From Deltaproteobacteria bacterium (lineage in GTDB: Bacteria > Myxococcota_A > UBA796 > SXON01), in contig CANLGL010000008.1 in the NCBI GenBank assembly GCA_947490345.1, forward strand, positions 1 to 64,000: DNA of 64,000 nucleotides, in the 5' to 3' direction. The translations under genes were made by a program, and so were the position numbers. This document shows positions 48,754-57,770 of the stretch, piece by piece. Within the stretch, counting starts at the first letter, position 1. Every line of letters begins with the position of its first letter. The notes below the pieces were generated by a model. That model was not told where the DNA came from, made no database searches, and saw only the letters and a program-made list of their open reading frames with translations.

Positions 48754-51700
48754 ATGTCCACCTTCCTGCATGCGCTCGACGACCGGGTCCTCATCTTCGA
48801 CGGCGGCATGGGCACGCAGCTCCAGGGTTTCGACCTGCCTTTGTCGGACTACAACGGCTTGGAGAACTGCTCTGAGATCCTGAACCTGACGCGGCCCGAC
48901 GTCGTGGGGGCGATCCACCAGCGCTACTTCGAAGCCGGCGCCGACATCGTCGAGACCAACAGTTTTGGCGGGGCACCGTGGGTGCTCGCCGAGTTCGGGC
49001 TCGAGGCGGAGACCATCGCGATCAACCGGCAGTCGGCGCAGATCGCGCGGGCGGCAGCGGATGCCGCTTCGAGCGAGGCGCGGCCACGCTTTGTGGCGGG
49101 GAGCATCGGCCCCGGAACCCGCCTCCCCACGCTCGGCCACATCGCCTGGGACGAGATGTTCGCCGGCTACCGCCTTCAGGTGCGCGGACTCGTCGAGGGC
49201 GGCTGCGACGTGCTCCTCGTCGAGACTTGTCAGGACCTCCTCCAGACCAAGTGCGCGGTCGCGGCCGTCGTCGAAGAGCTGGCCTTCTTGGGCAAGAAGA
49301 TTCCGATCATGGCCCAGGTCACCATGGAGACCACGGGCACCATGCTCCTCGGCAGCGACATCGCCGCCGCCGTGACCGTGCTGGAGCAGTACCCCATCGA
49401 TCTGCTCGGTCTCAACTGCGCCACCGGGCCGCAGGAGATGGCCTCGCACATCAGCTTCCTCGGACGCCACAGCCGCCGCCGGCTTTCGGTGCTCCCCAAC
49501 GCCGGGCTTCCCCTGCTCATCGACGGCAAGACCTGCTACCCGCTCGGCCCCGACGAGCTTGCGGAATGGCACGTCCGCTTCATCCAACAGGACGGCGTCA
49601 ACGCCGTTGGTGGTTGCTGTGGCACCACGCCGGACCACATCCGCGCGGTCGCGGCGCGGGTGCTGGGGATGAAGCCCAAGCACCGCGTGCCCGACTTCGT
49701 TCCCAGCGCGTCCAGCCTGTATTCGCCGGTGTCATTGCGGCAGCAGGCCGACATCTTCGCCATCGGCGAGCGCACCAACGCCAACGGCTCGCGCCAGTTC
49801 AAGCGCCTGCTCGACAACCGCGACTGGGACGGCATGGTGGGGATGGGCAAAGAGCAGGTAAAAGGCGGAAGTCACGCCATCGACGTGTGCGTGGCCTTCG
49901 TCGGCAAGGACGAGGTCGGCGACATGGACGAGCTGGTGAAGCGGCTGGTGCAGAGCGTGCAGGCGCCGCTGGTCATCGACTCCACCGAGCTGCCGGTGCT
50001 CGAGGCCGCGCTCAAGCGCATCGGCGGCAAGCCGCTGGTCAACAGCATCAATCTCGAGGACGGCGAGGACCGGCTGGACAAGGTCTGCCGCCTCTGCAAG
50101 CGGCACGGGGCCGCGGTGATCGCGCTGACCATCGACGAAGCGGGCATGGCCAAGTCGGCCGAGCGCAAGCTGGCAGTGGCGGAGCGGCTCTACGACCTGG
50201 CGGTGAACCGGCATGGGATGGAGCCCGATGACATCCTGTTCGACCCGCTCACGTTCACCATCGCGACGGGTATGGAGGACGATCGCAAGCTCGGCGCCTG
50301 GACCCTTGACGGCATTCGGCTCATCTCCGAGCGTTTCCCCCGCTGCGGCATCGTGCTGGGCCTCAGCAACATCAGCTTCGGGCTCAATCCCGCCGCCCGC
50401 CACGCGCTCAACTCGGTCTTCCTCCACCACGCCCGCGAGGCCGGGATGACCGCCGCGATTGTGCACGCCGAGAAGATCGTACCGCTCTACAAGCTCGAGC
50501 CCGAGGTGCGCGAGGTCTGCGAGGACCTGATCTGGGACCGTCGCCGCGAGGGCTACGACCCGCTCAAGGAGTTGCTCAGGATCTTCGCCGACCGCAAGCT
50601 GGAAAAGACCGAGAAGAAGCGGCTCGAAACCGTCGAGGAGCGGCTGAAGGAGCGCATCGTCGAGGGTGACCGTACCGGCCTCGAAGCTGAGCTGGACGAC
50701 GCGCTCAAGACGCACCCGGCGCTGACGATCATCAACGAGATCCTCCTCGACGGCATGCGAGTTGTCGGGGAACTCTTCGGCTCCGGACAGATGCAGTTGC
50801 CCTTCGTGCTGCAGAGCGCGGAGACGATGAAAGCGTCCGTGGCGTACCTGCAGCCGTTCATGGAGAAGGTCCAGGGGCCGCCGAAGGGCACGATGGTGCT
50901 GGCGACGGTCCGCGGCGACGTGCACGACATCGGCAAGAACCTCGTGGACATCATCCTCAGCAACAACGGCTACAACGTGGTGAACATCGGCATCAAACAG
51001 CCGATCGACAACATCCTGAAGGCCGCAGCCGAGCACCAGGCCGACGTCATCGGCATGAGCGGCCTCTTGGTCAAGAGCACGGTCATCATGAGGGAGAACC
51101 TGGAGGAGATGCGCCGGCAGGGTCTGACTACGCCGGTGGTGCTCGGGGGTGCCGCGTTGACCCGCGCCTATGTCGAAGAGGACTGTTCACGGACGTACGG
51201 CCGGAAGGTGGCGTACGCAAAGGATGCGTTCGCCGGGCTCTATTTCATGAACGACCTCCATGAGTGGGACGATACCCTCGTTGTGGAGCCGGGTGGCGAG
51301 GCGGCGGCGCACCCCATCCCGACGCGCGGGGAACGCCCGCTGCCCTACGATCCGCGCGAGAACGTGCAGATCGAGGTGGTAGCTCCGCCGGTGATGCCGG
51401 TTCTCGGGGCACGCCAGATGGATGTCTCGGTCAAGGCGCTCTTGCCTTGGATCAACGAGGATGTACTGTTCAAGTTCCAGTGGGGCTTCTTGAGGAAGAA
51501 CCTTTCGATCGAGGAGCATGCGGCGCAGCTCCGGACGGTCGCCAAGCCCATCTTGGTCGAGTTGGCAGACCGCGTCGCGCGGGAAGCGATCCTGAAGCCG
51601 CAGGCGTTGTACGGATTCTTCCGCGCGCGCCGCGACGGCGACGGAATCCGTTTCCTCGACCACGACTTGCGTCTGGCGTTCCCCCGCCAGCGCCGGGCCG

Positions 51701-52155
51701 ACGGATCATCGGGCTTGTGCCTCGCGGACTTCGTGCACCCCGACGAGGATGTCGTCGGCCTGCAGGTGGTGACGGTTGGGCAGCGCGCCAGCGACGTTGC
51801 CCGCGAGTGGTTCGAGGCCAACCGCTACGCCGACTACCTGTACCTTCACGGACTCGGCGTCGAAACCACCGAAGCCCTGGCCGAGTACGTCCACAAGCAG
51901 ATGCGCGCCGAGCTAGGCATCACCGCCGATGACTCTCGTGAGTTGCCGGACTTGTTCCACAAGAAGTACCGTGGCTGCCGCTATGCATACGGCTACCCTG
52001 CATGCCCCGAGATGGCGGACCAGCAGAAGTTGCTGGACCTGCTGGGCGCCGAGCGCATCGGCATCAAAATGGACGCCGACGAGCAGCTCCATCCCGAAGT
52101 GTCCACCGCCGCGATTGTGCTGCATCATCCGCAGGCGAGGTACTTCAAGGTTTGA
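48754..52155 (+). CDS. metH: Cobalamin-dependent methionine synthase MetH
   Basis: The 1133-residue enzyme transfers a methyl group from methyl-tetrahydrofolate through cobalamin to homocysteine. All modules are visible in order: homocysteine-binding (residues 1 to about 320; FDGGMGTQLQ and zinc ligands in NAVGGCCGTTPDH), pterin-binding (about 340-610; GERTNANGSRQF, NSINLEDGE), cobalamin cap and Rossmann domain (about 640-870; GDVHDIGKNLVD near 723 with the cobalt-ligand His), and the AdoMet reactivation domain (about 900-1133; YGYPACPEMADQ). The ATG at 48754 begins the conserved MSTFLHALDDRVLIFDGG; the frame is open 210 bp further back. A palindrome just upstream suggests regulation by methyl-cycle status. 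Length is slightly below the 1227 residues of E. coli MetH. Confidence 0.96.
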   Translation: MSTFLHALDDRVLIFDGGMGTQLQGFDLPLSDYNGLENCSEILNLTRPDVVGAIHQRYFEAGADIVETNSFGGAPWVLAEFGLEAETIAINRQSAQIARAAADAASSEARPRFVAGSIGPGTRLPTLGHIAWDEMFAGYRLQVRGLVEGGCDVLLVETCQDLLQTKCAVAAVVEELAFLGKKIPIMAQVTMETTGTMLLGSDIAAAVTVLEQYPIDLLGLNCATGPQEMASHISFLGRHSRRRLSVLPNAGLPLLIDGKTCYPLGPDELAEWHVRFIQQDGVNAVGGCCGTTPDHIRAVAARVLGMKPKHRVPDFVPSASSLYSPVSLRQQADIFAIGERTNANGSRQFKRLLDNRDWDGMVGMGKEQVKGGSHAIDVCVAFVGKDEVGDMDELVKRLVQSVQAPLVIDSTELPVLEAALKRIGGKPLVNSINLEDGEDRLDKVCRLCKRHGAAVIALTIDEAGMAKSAERKLAVAERLYDLAVNRHGMEPDDILFDPLTFTIATGMEDDRKLGAWTLDGIRLISERFPRCGIVLGLSNISFGLNPAARHALNSVFLHHAREAGMTAAIVHAEKIVPLYKLEPEVREVCEDLIWDRRREGYDPLKELLRIFADRKLEKTEKKRLETVEERLKERIVEGDRTGLEAELDDALKTHPALTIINEILLDGMRVVGELFGSGQMQLPFVLQSAETMKASVAYLQPFMEKVQGPPKGTMVLATVRGDVHDIGKNLVDIILSNNGYNVVNIGIKQPIDNILKAAAEHQADVIGMSGLLVKSTVIMRENLEEMRRQGLTTPVVLGGAALTRAYVEEDCSRTYGRKVAYAKDAFAGLYFMNDLHEWDDTLVVEPGGEAAAHPIPTRGERPLPYDPRENVQIEVVAPPVMPVLGARQMDVSVKALLPWINEDVLFKFQWGFLRKNLSIEEHAAQLRTVAKPILVELADRVAREAILKPQALYGFFRARRDGDGIRFLDHDLRLAFPRQRRADGSSGLCLADFVHPDEDVVGLQVVTVGQRASDVAREWFEANRYADYLYLHGLGVETTEALAEYVHKQMRAELGITADDSRELPDLFHKKYRGCRYAYGYPACPEMADQQKLLDLLGAERIGIKMDADEQLHPEVSTAAIVLHHPQARYFKV

Positions 52156-52188
52156 CCCGTGGGAGCGTTGGCCGGCGCCCGAGCATGA

Positions 52189-52224
52189 GAAGCCCCGCCT
52201 GGCGTACTCGGCCAAGCGGGCTTC
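52189..52224. terminator. Hairpin between convergent genes
   Basis: GAAGCCCCGCCTGGC (52189-52203) pairs with GCCAAGCGGGCTTC (52211-52224) around a 7-base loop, with one extra C and one mismatch. It lies midway in the 87-bp gap between metH and the convergent beta-helix gene and could terminate both. There is no T-run, which lowers confidence in intrinsic termination. Confidence 0.55.
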
Positions 52225-52242
52225 GAGTAGGCTCAGAGTCGG

Positions 52243-53604
52243 TCAGAACACGTCTTGGGGGGTGTTTGCCCAGAACGCCGACCCGGAGTAGGTCACCACG
52301 CCCCCGTTCCGATACAGCCCGCCGCCGTCGAGCCCGGCCGTGTTTTCTTCGAAGTTGTCCTCGAAGCTTGCGGTGCAGTCCATCACGGCCGCCGCGCCCC
52401 CGTTCCCCGCGGAGGAGTTGTTCAACCAGGAGTTGGCGACACCCTGAACCTCACCGGCCCAGAAGAGCGCGCCGCCGCCCCAGGCACCCAGAGCCCCCGC
52501 GCTCACCCGATTGTCGGAGATGGTGCTGAGCAGAACGTAGACCGAGCTGTTGTAGGCGAACAATCCGCCGCCAGCGAAGGCGGTGGCTTCGTTGTCGAGC
52601 AGCCGGACAGAGTTCAACTCGACGTCGGTGACGGTGAGCAGGGCGATTGCGCCCCCAGACCTGGCGCTGTTGCCTTCGAAGGTGCTGTTGAAAACGTAGA
52701 CCCCAGCCGAATTCTCCGCGTAAATCGCAGCGCCGAGCTCGGCGCGATTGTCGGAGAACTCCGAGCTGAGGACCTCGACGTCGCGAGAGCCGAGCATGGA
52801 CAGCGCGCCGGCCTCATTCCCCTCGAACGACAGGGCCTCGCCGCTTACATCCTCGGCGTCGGTGAGCTGGAGCGCCGGCGTGCCCCCGGTCGCTGACGCC
52901 CGCTGGAAGCTCACGTCGCGCAGCGTCACCTCCTGGACCGTGGTCATCTCGATGCCGCCGTCGGTGTCGGCGATGGTCGTGTCGAGGATGCTGACGCGGC
53001 GGGACGTCTGGATCTCCATCGCCTGCACCGCGCCGCTGATGCGGAGGTTGGAGAGCTCCACGCCGTCGCTGCCGGTCATGGTCACGCCTACGGCTCCCCC
53101 CTCGATCGAGAAGCCAGTCAGGGTGCCGCCGGTCATCGTCACCCCAGTTGCGCTGCGCCTGACGGAGATGATCGTTTCGTCGCGGCCCGCGATGGCGATC
53201 ACGTCCTGACCGGAGACCCGGACTTCGTCGTAATCGCCGGCGGGGACGCAGACGGTCCCGCCCACCCCCACCCGGTCGATCGCGGACTGAAGGGCTCGGC
53301 CCTCGGCGTACACCTCGCTTTCGGCTTCGATCGAGCAGTTGTCGACTTGCCCGTTGCACAGGATCTCCTCCGCGCCGGGAAAGCGGGTCTCGTCGCCGTC
53401 GTCGCAGTCGTCCGCGAAGGGGGTGAGGCCCGCGGCTTCACAGCGTTGGGCTCCGCTTGCGGGGTCACCGAAGCCGTCGCCGTCGGCGTCGGCGTAGAGA
53501 AGCTGCGCGTCGCACGCCGGCTCCTCGGGTGTGGCTTCGTCATTGGCGACGGTCTTGCAGGCGGCCAGGAGCAGTATGGGAGAGAGAAGCAAGGAACGGT
53601 ACAT
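52243..53604 (-). CDS. Beta-helix lipoprotein with MopE-type repeat, sigma54-promoted
   Basis: The signal MYRSLLLSPILLLAAC gives a lipobox. Residues about 30-95 hold one MopE-like unit (YADADGDGFGDP, DDCDDGDETRFPGAEEILC). Residues about 100-453 form a right-handed beta-helix (LQSAIDRVGVGGTVCVPAGDY cap, then repeated SxxxxxNxA turns) ending TYSGSAFWANTPQDVF. The product should be exposed on the outer membrane. A canonical -24/-12 sigma54 promoter lies 28-43 bp upstream (53632-53647), followed by a GAGGG site. It combines the two surface motifs that recur in this window, so a surface-binding role is likely; the ligand is unknown. Confidence 0.85.
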   Translation of the reverse strand: MYRSLLLSPILLLAACKTVANDEATPEEPACDAQLLYADADGDGFGDPASGAQRCEAAGLTPFADDCDDGDETRFPGAEEILCNGQVDNCSIEAESEVYAEGRALQSAIDRVGVGGTVCVPAGDYDEVRVSGQDVIAIAGRDETIISVRRSATGVTMTGGTLTGFSIEGGAVGVTMTGSDGVELSNLRISGAVQAMEIQTSRRVSILDTTIADTDGGIEMTTVQEVTLRDVSFQRASATGGTPALQLTDAEDVSGEALSFEGNEAGALSMLGSRDVEVLSSEFSDNRAELGAAIYAENSAGVYVFNSTFEGNSARSGGAIALLTVTDVELNSVRLLDNEATAFAGGGLFAYNSSVYVLLSTISDNRVSAGALGAWGGGALFWAGEVQGVANSWLNNSSAGNGGAAAVMDCTASFEDNFEENTAGLDGGGLYRNGGVVTYSGSAFWANTPQDVF

Positions 53605-53631
53605 GGCACCCTCTTGTGCGGTGGGGTCCAG

Positions 53632-53647
53632 TGCAAGCGTCGTGCCA
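53632..53647 (-). promoter_or_regulatory. Sigma54 (-24/-12) promoter for the beta-helix lipoprotein
   Basis: On the minus strand the sequence reads TGGCACGACGCTTGCA, matching the consensus TGGCAC-N5-TTGCA exactly. A start about 12 bp downstream (near 53621) leaves a leader of about 17 nt with a ribosome-binding site before the ATG at 53604. Sigma54 promoters need an AAA+ activator; one degenerate candidate is encoded just upstream. Confidence 0.8.
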
Positions 53648-53727
53648 GGGTTGGGTGGCCGATTCCCGGCCGATCGAGCGCGTTGGCGGCCGCCGCTCCC
53701 CGGGGTGGCTGAACCGCCCTGAACAGT

Positions 53728-55458
53728 TCAGCTTGCGGCGGCCGGCGCGGCGATCACCTCGCGGATGCCCTTTGGCAAGCGGCTCCACGCGCTTTCTGGA
53801 TCGGGCAGCGCCGCCAAGGCCGCGCCCAACTCGGCGCGCAGGACGGCGTTGGCTTCGTGGCGATAAAGGCGCACGCACGACTGGCTGGGGTGGCCGCTGT
53901 CCAAGTAGCGGGAAAGCGTGTCCAGACGGGACTCGAAGAGCTCGCCGATCCCGGAGCGCAGCGCCTGGGCAAACGCCCCGCCTCGGCGCAGGAAGCCACA
54001 CACCAATCGGTTAAGGGCCGCGCGCTCCTGGGCGTCCAGGATCCATGCCCGTGCGGCAACATCGGCGGCCGGCAACTGCCGAGGAAGGCCCGGCGCGGGG
54101 CCGGCCTGGCGTACGGTGGCGGCCGGGTTTGTCTTGCCGAGGACCACTTCCGCGTGGTCCGCTAGCGCCACCTCGCCCGCGAAGAAGAGCACGCGCACCA
54201 GCGCCGCGCCGTTCAGGTCCGCGCGGACTTCGATCACCCCCGCCGCCCCGAGGCTCACGCTGCGCTCCTCGGTCACGCAGTCGAGCGGCTGTCCCAGGGC
54301 CCCCGCCCACGTCGTAAGCGCATTCCCGGGGAGGCCGTGGGCAACCACCTCATCCCCTTCGAGCACGATGACGGCCTGGGCGCGACCGAGCTCCGGGATC
54401 TGTTCGAGGCAGAGCAGGCCCACGTCATCGCTGTTCAAGTGACGCTTTATCGCGGACCAACGGTCGACCACCCGCTGAGGGGCGCCCGGCTCCGGTGTCA
54501 ATTGCGACAGGCGACTCGCCCGCCCCAGAATGAGTCGGCCCTGGGGAAAGACCTGGCGGAAGCCCCCGAGGCCCCCGCCGGGCAGTGCGGTCGGAAAAAG
54601 GAGAGCCACGATGGGCGCGCCGGAATTCTCCTTACCCAAAGATGGTAACAACTGGAGCAGGGTGGCCCGGTCGATCGGTCCGTCTGCCGCCTCGGCGAGG
54701 CTGCGCAACATTTGATCGAGTTCGATGCCCTGTCCGCGCCACGGATGCCGGACCAACGCTTCGAGCGCTTCCGGCGCGATCGGGCGACCGGCAAGCCCGG
54801 TGAGGACGCAGTTCACCACCGAGGCGGGTCCGCGCTCTCCCACGCCGGGGACGCGCAACGTCAAGGCGATCAGCCGTTGGCGCACCGACGAGCGGAGTCG
54901 CCATTCGCGAGCATCGGCCTCATCGAGCTCTGAAGTGGTGACGAGCACGGGCCGGGGCGCAGAACGCTCCGGGGCGACCACGCCGAGGTGGGAGGGGAGG
55001 ACCCGCCCGCCGTCGCACTCCACCGCCGCCGCTTCCATCACATGCCGCAGCTCGCGAATGTTGCCCGGCCAGGGCCACTTCAGGAGCGCCTCCAGCGCGT
55101 GGGGATCGAGCCACGACGACGGTGGCGATCGCCCGCGCGCTTCGGTAAAGAAGCGCTCGGCCAATGCTGGAATGTCCTCGGGCCGCTCGTGGCAAGCGTC
55201 GTGCCAGCCGTCTTCCTGCGCGTGAGCCGCCCCGAGGGCGGCCGAGCCGGGCAGCAGAGCGCTTTCTGTGTGCTTCGCTTGCAGTTCTGTGCAGGACAGT
55301 TCAACGAGTTGGCCGGCCGGGACGGCTGGGTCCTTGCTGGGGGGCACCGGGGCAGCGGCCAGCGTTGGCACGCTCCTTGCAGCGGAGGGTGTGGAGGTTC
55401 CCATGACCGTGATCCTGCTTGTTCTTGCCTGCTCCCCCGTCACCCTCACTGACGACAC
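53728..55458 (-). CDS. Degenerate sigma54-activator-like protein
   Basis: Residues about 90-150 match the end of the AAA+ domain of NtrC-type activators (ERPEDIPALAERFFTEA, WPWPGNIRELRHVMEAA). Upstream, GQLVELSCTELQ resembles the post-Walker A strand, but the P-loop GESGTGKE is replaced by GTSTPSAA-like residues and GAFTGA is missing, so ATPase and sigma54 contact are lost. A second, more decayed copy of the lid (ALEALVRHPWRGQGIELDQML) follows near 245, then a weak FHA-like stretch and a C-terminal helical part. No helix-turn-helix was confirmed. It may be a pseudo-activator or inhibitor, or a decaying gene. The N-terminus overlaps the next gene's start on the other strand; ATG 55404 is an alternative start. 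Confidence 0.55.
   Translation of the reverse strand: MSSVRVTGEQARTSRITVMGTSTPSAARSVPTLAAAPVPPSKDPAVPAGQLVELSCTELQAKHTESALLPGSAALGAAHAQEDGWHDACHERPEDIPALAERFFTEARGRSPPSSWLDPHALEALLKWPWPGNIRELRHVMEAAAVECDGGRVLPSHLGVVAPERSAPRPVLVTTSELDEADAREWRLRSSVRQRLIALTLRVPGVGERGPASVVNCVLTGLAGRPIAPEALEALVRHPWRGQGIELDQMLRSLAEAADGPIDRATLLQLLPSLGKENSGAPIVALLFPTALPGGGLGGFRQVFPQGRLILGRASRLSQLTPEPGAPQRVVDRWSAIKRHLNSDDVGLLCLEQIPELGRAQAVIVLEGDEVVAHGLPGNALTTWAGALGQPLDCVTEERSVSLGAAGVIEVRADLNGAALVRVLFFAGEVALADHAEVVLGKTNPAATVRQAGPAPGLPRQLPAADVAARAWILDAQERAALNRLVCGFLRRGGAFAQALRSGIGELFESRLDTLSRYLDSGHPSQSCVRLYRHEANAVLRAELGAALAALPDPESAWSRLPKGIREVIAAPAAAS
55192..55206 (-). promoter_or_regulatory. Sigma54-type motif inside the degenerate activator gene
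   Basis: The minus strand reads TGGCACGACGCTTGC, the same 15 bases as the promoter at 53632-53647, and the match extends one base further upstream (CTGGCAC). It lies within the coding frame, just before the part encoding ERPEDIP. It may be a functional internal promoter, a decoy, or the trace of a recombination event. Confidence 0.5.
55365..55381 (+). promoter_or_regulatory. Sigma54 (-24/-12) promoter upstream of 55403
   Basis: TTGGCACGCTCCTTGCA is a perfect -24/-12 element. The expected start (about 55392) is 11 bp before the ATG at 55403, just before or within the GGAGG site at 55393-55397, so the leader is very short. It overlaps the antisense start of the degenerate activator, so the two genes may interfere. 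Confidence 0.8.
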
Positions 55459-56440
55459 CCGCCTGTCCCTCGACCCGATCGCGGGTGCGTCGCTGGCGTC
55501 CCCCTACACCCTCGGCGCGCAGTTCGATCTGCAACTCCGGGGCCCGGAGGCTGTGGTTGAGGAATACACCCTGGTCAGCACCGACGAAGACGTGCTCGAG
55601 CTCGGCGCTGGGGTGTCCGATGACGACGGGCAGCTGGCGTTTGCCGCCATCGCCACCGGTGAGGGGACGACCCAGCTGGTGGTGCTCGACGCGGATGGGA
55701 ACGAAGCGTTTCGCGGCATGGCCGAAGTGCTGCGGCCGTCTCGGGCGGAGCTGCGTGCCGCCACCGATCTTTCGGCCGAGGAAGAGGCCGGCGCGTTGGA
55801 CGCTGCGTCGGTGTGTGTGGGTGGCGAGGCGCTGTTCCGCGTCGACCTGTTCCGCGGCGAGGAAGCCTTGGCCGGAGCCGGTGGCCTCGCGGCGGACACG
55901 ACCTCGTCCGCGGCGGTGGGCGTCGAGGTGTCCTCGTTCATCACGGACCACGATTGGCTCCGCATTGCTCCCGACGCCGCTGGCGCCGTCGACGTCCGAC
56001 TACTCGTCGCCGGCGCCGAACTACAGGTCGTCTCGATGACCGCAGTGGCCGAAACCGATGTTCAAGAGCTGGAGCTCGGTTCCCAGAGCGAAGCCGGCGC
56101 TCAGGTCGGCGACGACCTCGAGGTCGTGGCGTGGGGGACCACGGGGGGCGGAGAGCGCGTGTACGGCGTTCCGGTCGCCTGGGAGAGCGGCGCGGAGCAG
56201 CTGGGCCAGGGCGACACGCTTCGTTACAGCTTCGACCCCGCCGTCACGAGCGTCGTCTCGGCGTTGGGTGCGTCGCAGGAGGCGCAAGTGGTGGTGCACG
56301 GGGTCGCGACGGTCAGCGACTCGGACACTGCCGCGTGCGCGGTAGCGAACGTGGGTCCGGTCGGAGCGGCCATTGTGCTCGCGATGTTGGGGGCGCTGCG
56401 TCGTCGTGGGTCGCGCGGCCGCGGTGCCCGTCGGCAGTGA
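55403..56440 (+). CDS. Surface lipoprotein with C-terminal membrane tail, sigma54-promoted
   Basis: The ATG at 55403 follows GGAGG and starts MTVILLVLACSPVTLTDD, a lipoprotein signal. The 345-residue protein is mostly beta (QFDLQLRGPEAVVEEYTLVS, TTQLVVLDADGNEAF, ADLNG-free Ig-like strands) with Glu/Asp-rich loops. It ends in ACAVANVGPVGAAIVLAML followed by Arg-rich GALRRRGSRGRG, a MYXO-CTERM-like sorting tail. A lipobox plus a C-terminal tail in one protein is unusual. A perfect sigma54 promoter lies 22-38 bp upstream. The domain resembles Ig-like/invasin repeats but no family was confirmed. Confidence 0.75.
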   Translation: MTVILLVLACSPVTLTDDTRLSLDPIAGASLASPYTLGAQFDLQLRGPEAVVEEYTLVSTDEDVLELGAGVSDDDGQLAFAAIATGEGTTQLVVLDADGNEAFRGMAEVLRPSRAELRAATDLSAEEEAGALDAASVCVGGEALFRVDLFRGEEALAGAGGLAADTTSSAAVGVEVSSFITDHDWLRIAPDAAGAVDVRLLVAGAELQVVSMTAVAETDVQELELGSQSEAGAQVGDDLEVVAWGTTGGGERVYGVPVAWESGAEQLGQGDTLRYSFDPAVTSVVSALGASQEAQVVVHGVATVSDSDTAACAVANVGPVGAAIVLAMLGALRRRGSRGRGARRQ

Positions 56441-56538
56441 GGCGCGAGCCGCGCGGGGGCAGGGGCGGAGCGAAGCGGGGTGGCGCCCACAATTTCAACG
56501 TTTGATGCGTAGCCGCTGCCGCAACGATACCCCCCCCC

Positions 56539-57726
56539 ATGCTCTCCGCACTCTTGCTGATCGCCTGCGTCGAGCCGACACCAACTTCGCTAGACAGCGG
56601 GGCGCCGAGCGCCGACGATGGTGATCCCGTCGTCCTCGACGACGTGCTCGGCGCCCTCCGCGCCGATCCGACGGCGGCCATGCTCGACCGTTCGCGCGCG
56701 AACGGCTGGCCCGCGCCGGTAGAGGGCGGCTGGCTGTTCGTTCACGCGATGGGCCCCAACTTCGAGCTCGCCGGAGAGCACTCGGAGTGGGCACCGGAGG
56801 CCATGAACCAGGAGGCTGGGTTCGCCTGGCTGGTGCGCGCCGGCGACTCGGGCGGCGGGTACAAGTTCACCGACGGCGACGAGTGGATCGCGGATCCGTG
56901 GGCGCGGGCCTACGGCTACGACGAGTTCGGTGAGCTCAGCGTCATCCCTGGTGCGCCCGGGGCTCACCTGGAGCGCCAGTTCGAGGTGCAAGGCCAGGGC
57001 CTGGAGGCGCGGACGTTGCGCCTTTGGGTTCCCGACGGCGAGCACACGCACACCCTGTACATGATGGACGGTCAGAACCTGTTCGATCCTGCGGCCCCCC
57101 ACGGCGGTTGGCAACTCCAGGACGCTATCCCTGCCGGAGTGCTCGTGGTCGGGATCGACAACACTGGCGCGCGGATGGAGGAGTACACCCCGGTCGAGGA
57201 CGTGATCTCGGGCGAGCGCTACGGCGGGGCCGGCGCGGCCTATGGCACCTTCGTTCAACAAGACATTCGGCCTTTGATCAATGGGATCTACGGCGCCGAG
57301 GGCCGAGTGGGCCTCCTCGGCAGCTCCCTGGGCGGGCTCATCAGCTACGCCATCGCCGCTCAATACCCGGACGAATACGCCTTTTCCGGGTCGATGTCGG
57401 GCACGATGGGCTGGGGTTCGATCGGGGCCAGCAACCCGACGATGATCGACGTGTACGCGGCGATGGCGCACCGGAGCACCGCGTTGTTTCTCGATTCGGG
57501 CGGCGAGGGCAGTTGCGCGGACACCGACGGCGACGGCATCGAGGACGACGCGCCCGATGGCGCCGACAACTACTGCGAGAACCTTCAGCTGCGCGATGTC
57601 CTCGCTGGCGCCGGGTTCCGCTACGACGTGGACCTCTGGCATTGGTGGGAGCCGGGGGCCGAGCACAACGAAGCGGCCTGGGCCGACCGCGTGCATCGCC
57701 CGCTCAGCATCTTCGCCGCTTTGTAG
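56539..57726 (+). CDS. Secreted esterase (enterochelin esterase-like alpha/beta hydrolase)
   Basis: The lipoprotein signal is MLSALLLIAC. Residues about 60-140 form an N-terminal CBM48/Ig-like domain (WLVRAGDSGGGYKFTDGDEW). The C-terminal half is an esterase D-type alpha/beta hydrolase: TLYMMDGQNLFDPAAPHGGW, then the nucleophile elbow GLLGSSLGGLISY (GxSxG near residue 258) and a late His in WWEPGAEHNEAAW. The Asp of the triad may lie near LFLDSGGEGSC. Relatives hydrolyse enterochelin, feruloyl or acetyl esters. A DTDGDGIEDDAPDG loop near 330 looks calcium-binding. The 98-bp gap upstream is GC-rich without an obvious promoter. Confidence 0.83.
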   Translation: MLSALLLIACVEPTPTSLDSGAPSADDGDPVVLDDVLGALRADPTAAMLDRSRANGWPAPVEGGWLFVHAMGPNFELAGEHSEWAPEAMNQEAGFAWLVRAGDSGGGYKFTDGDEWIADPWARAYGYDEFGELSVIPGAPGAHLERQFEVQGQGLEARTLRLWVPDGEHTHTLYMMDGQNLFDPAAPHGGWQLQDAIPAGVLVVGIDNTGARMEEYTPVEDVISGERYGGAGAAYGTFVQQDIRPLINGIYGAEGRVGLLGSSLGGLISYAIAAQYPDEYAFSGSMSGTMGWGSIGASNPTMIDVYAAMAHRSTALFLDSGGEGSCADTDGDGIEDDAPDGADNYCENLQLRDVLAGAGFRYDVDLWHWWEPGAEHNEAAWADRVHRPLSIFAAL

Positions 57727-57770
57727 CACTCGCGCCGGGCGAGGGGCGGCCCGCGGCGATACCCCCGCTG

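Noticed and set aside
53602-53617. TGGCAC followed by TTG on the plus strand, resembling a sigma54 promoter
   Set aside because: The spacing is one base short and the site points away from any plus-strand gene start.
56502-56530. Possible sigma70 promoter (TTGATG, 17 bp, CGATAC) before the esterase gene
   Set aside because: The -10 matches poorly and the spacing to the ATG is very short.
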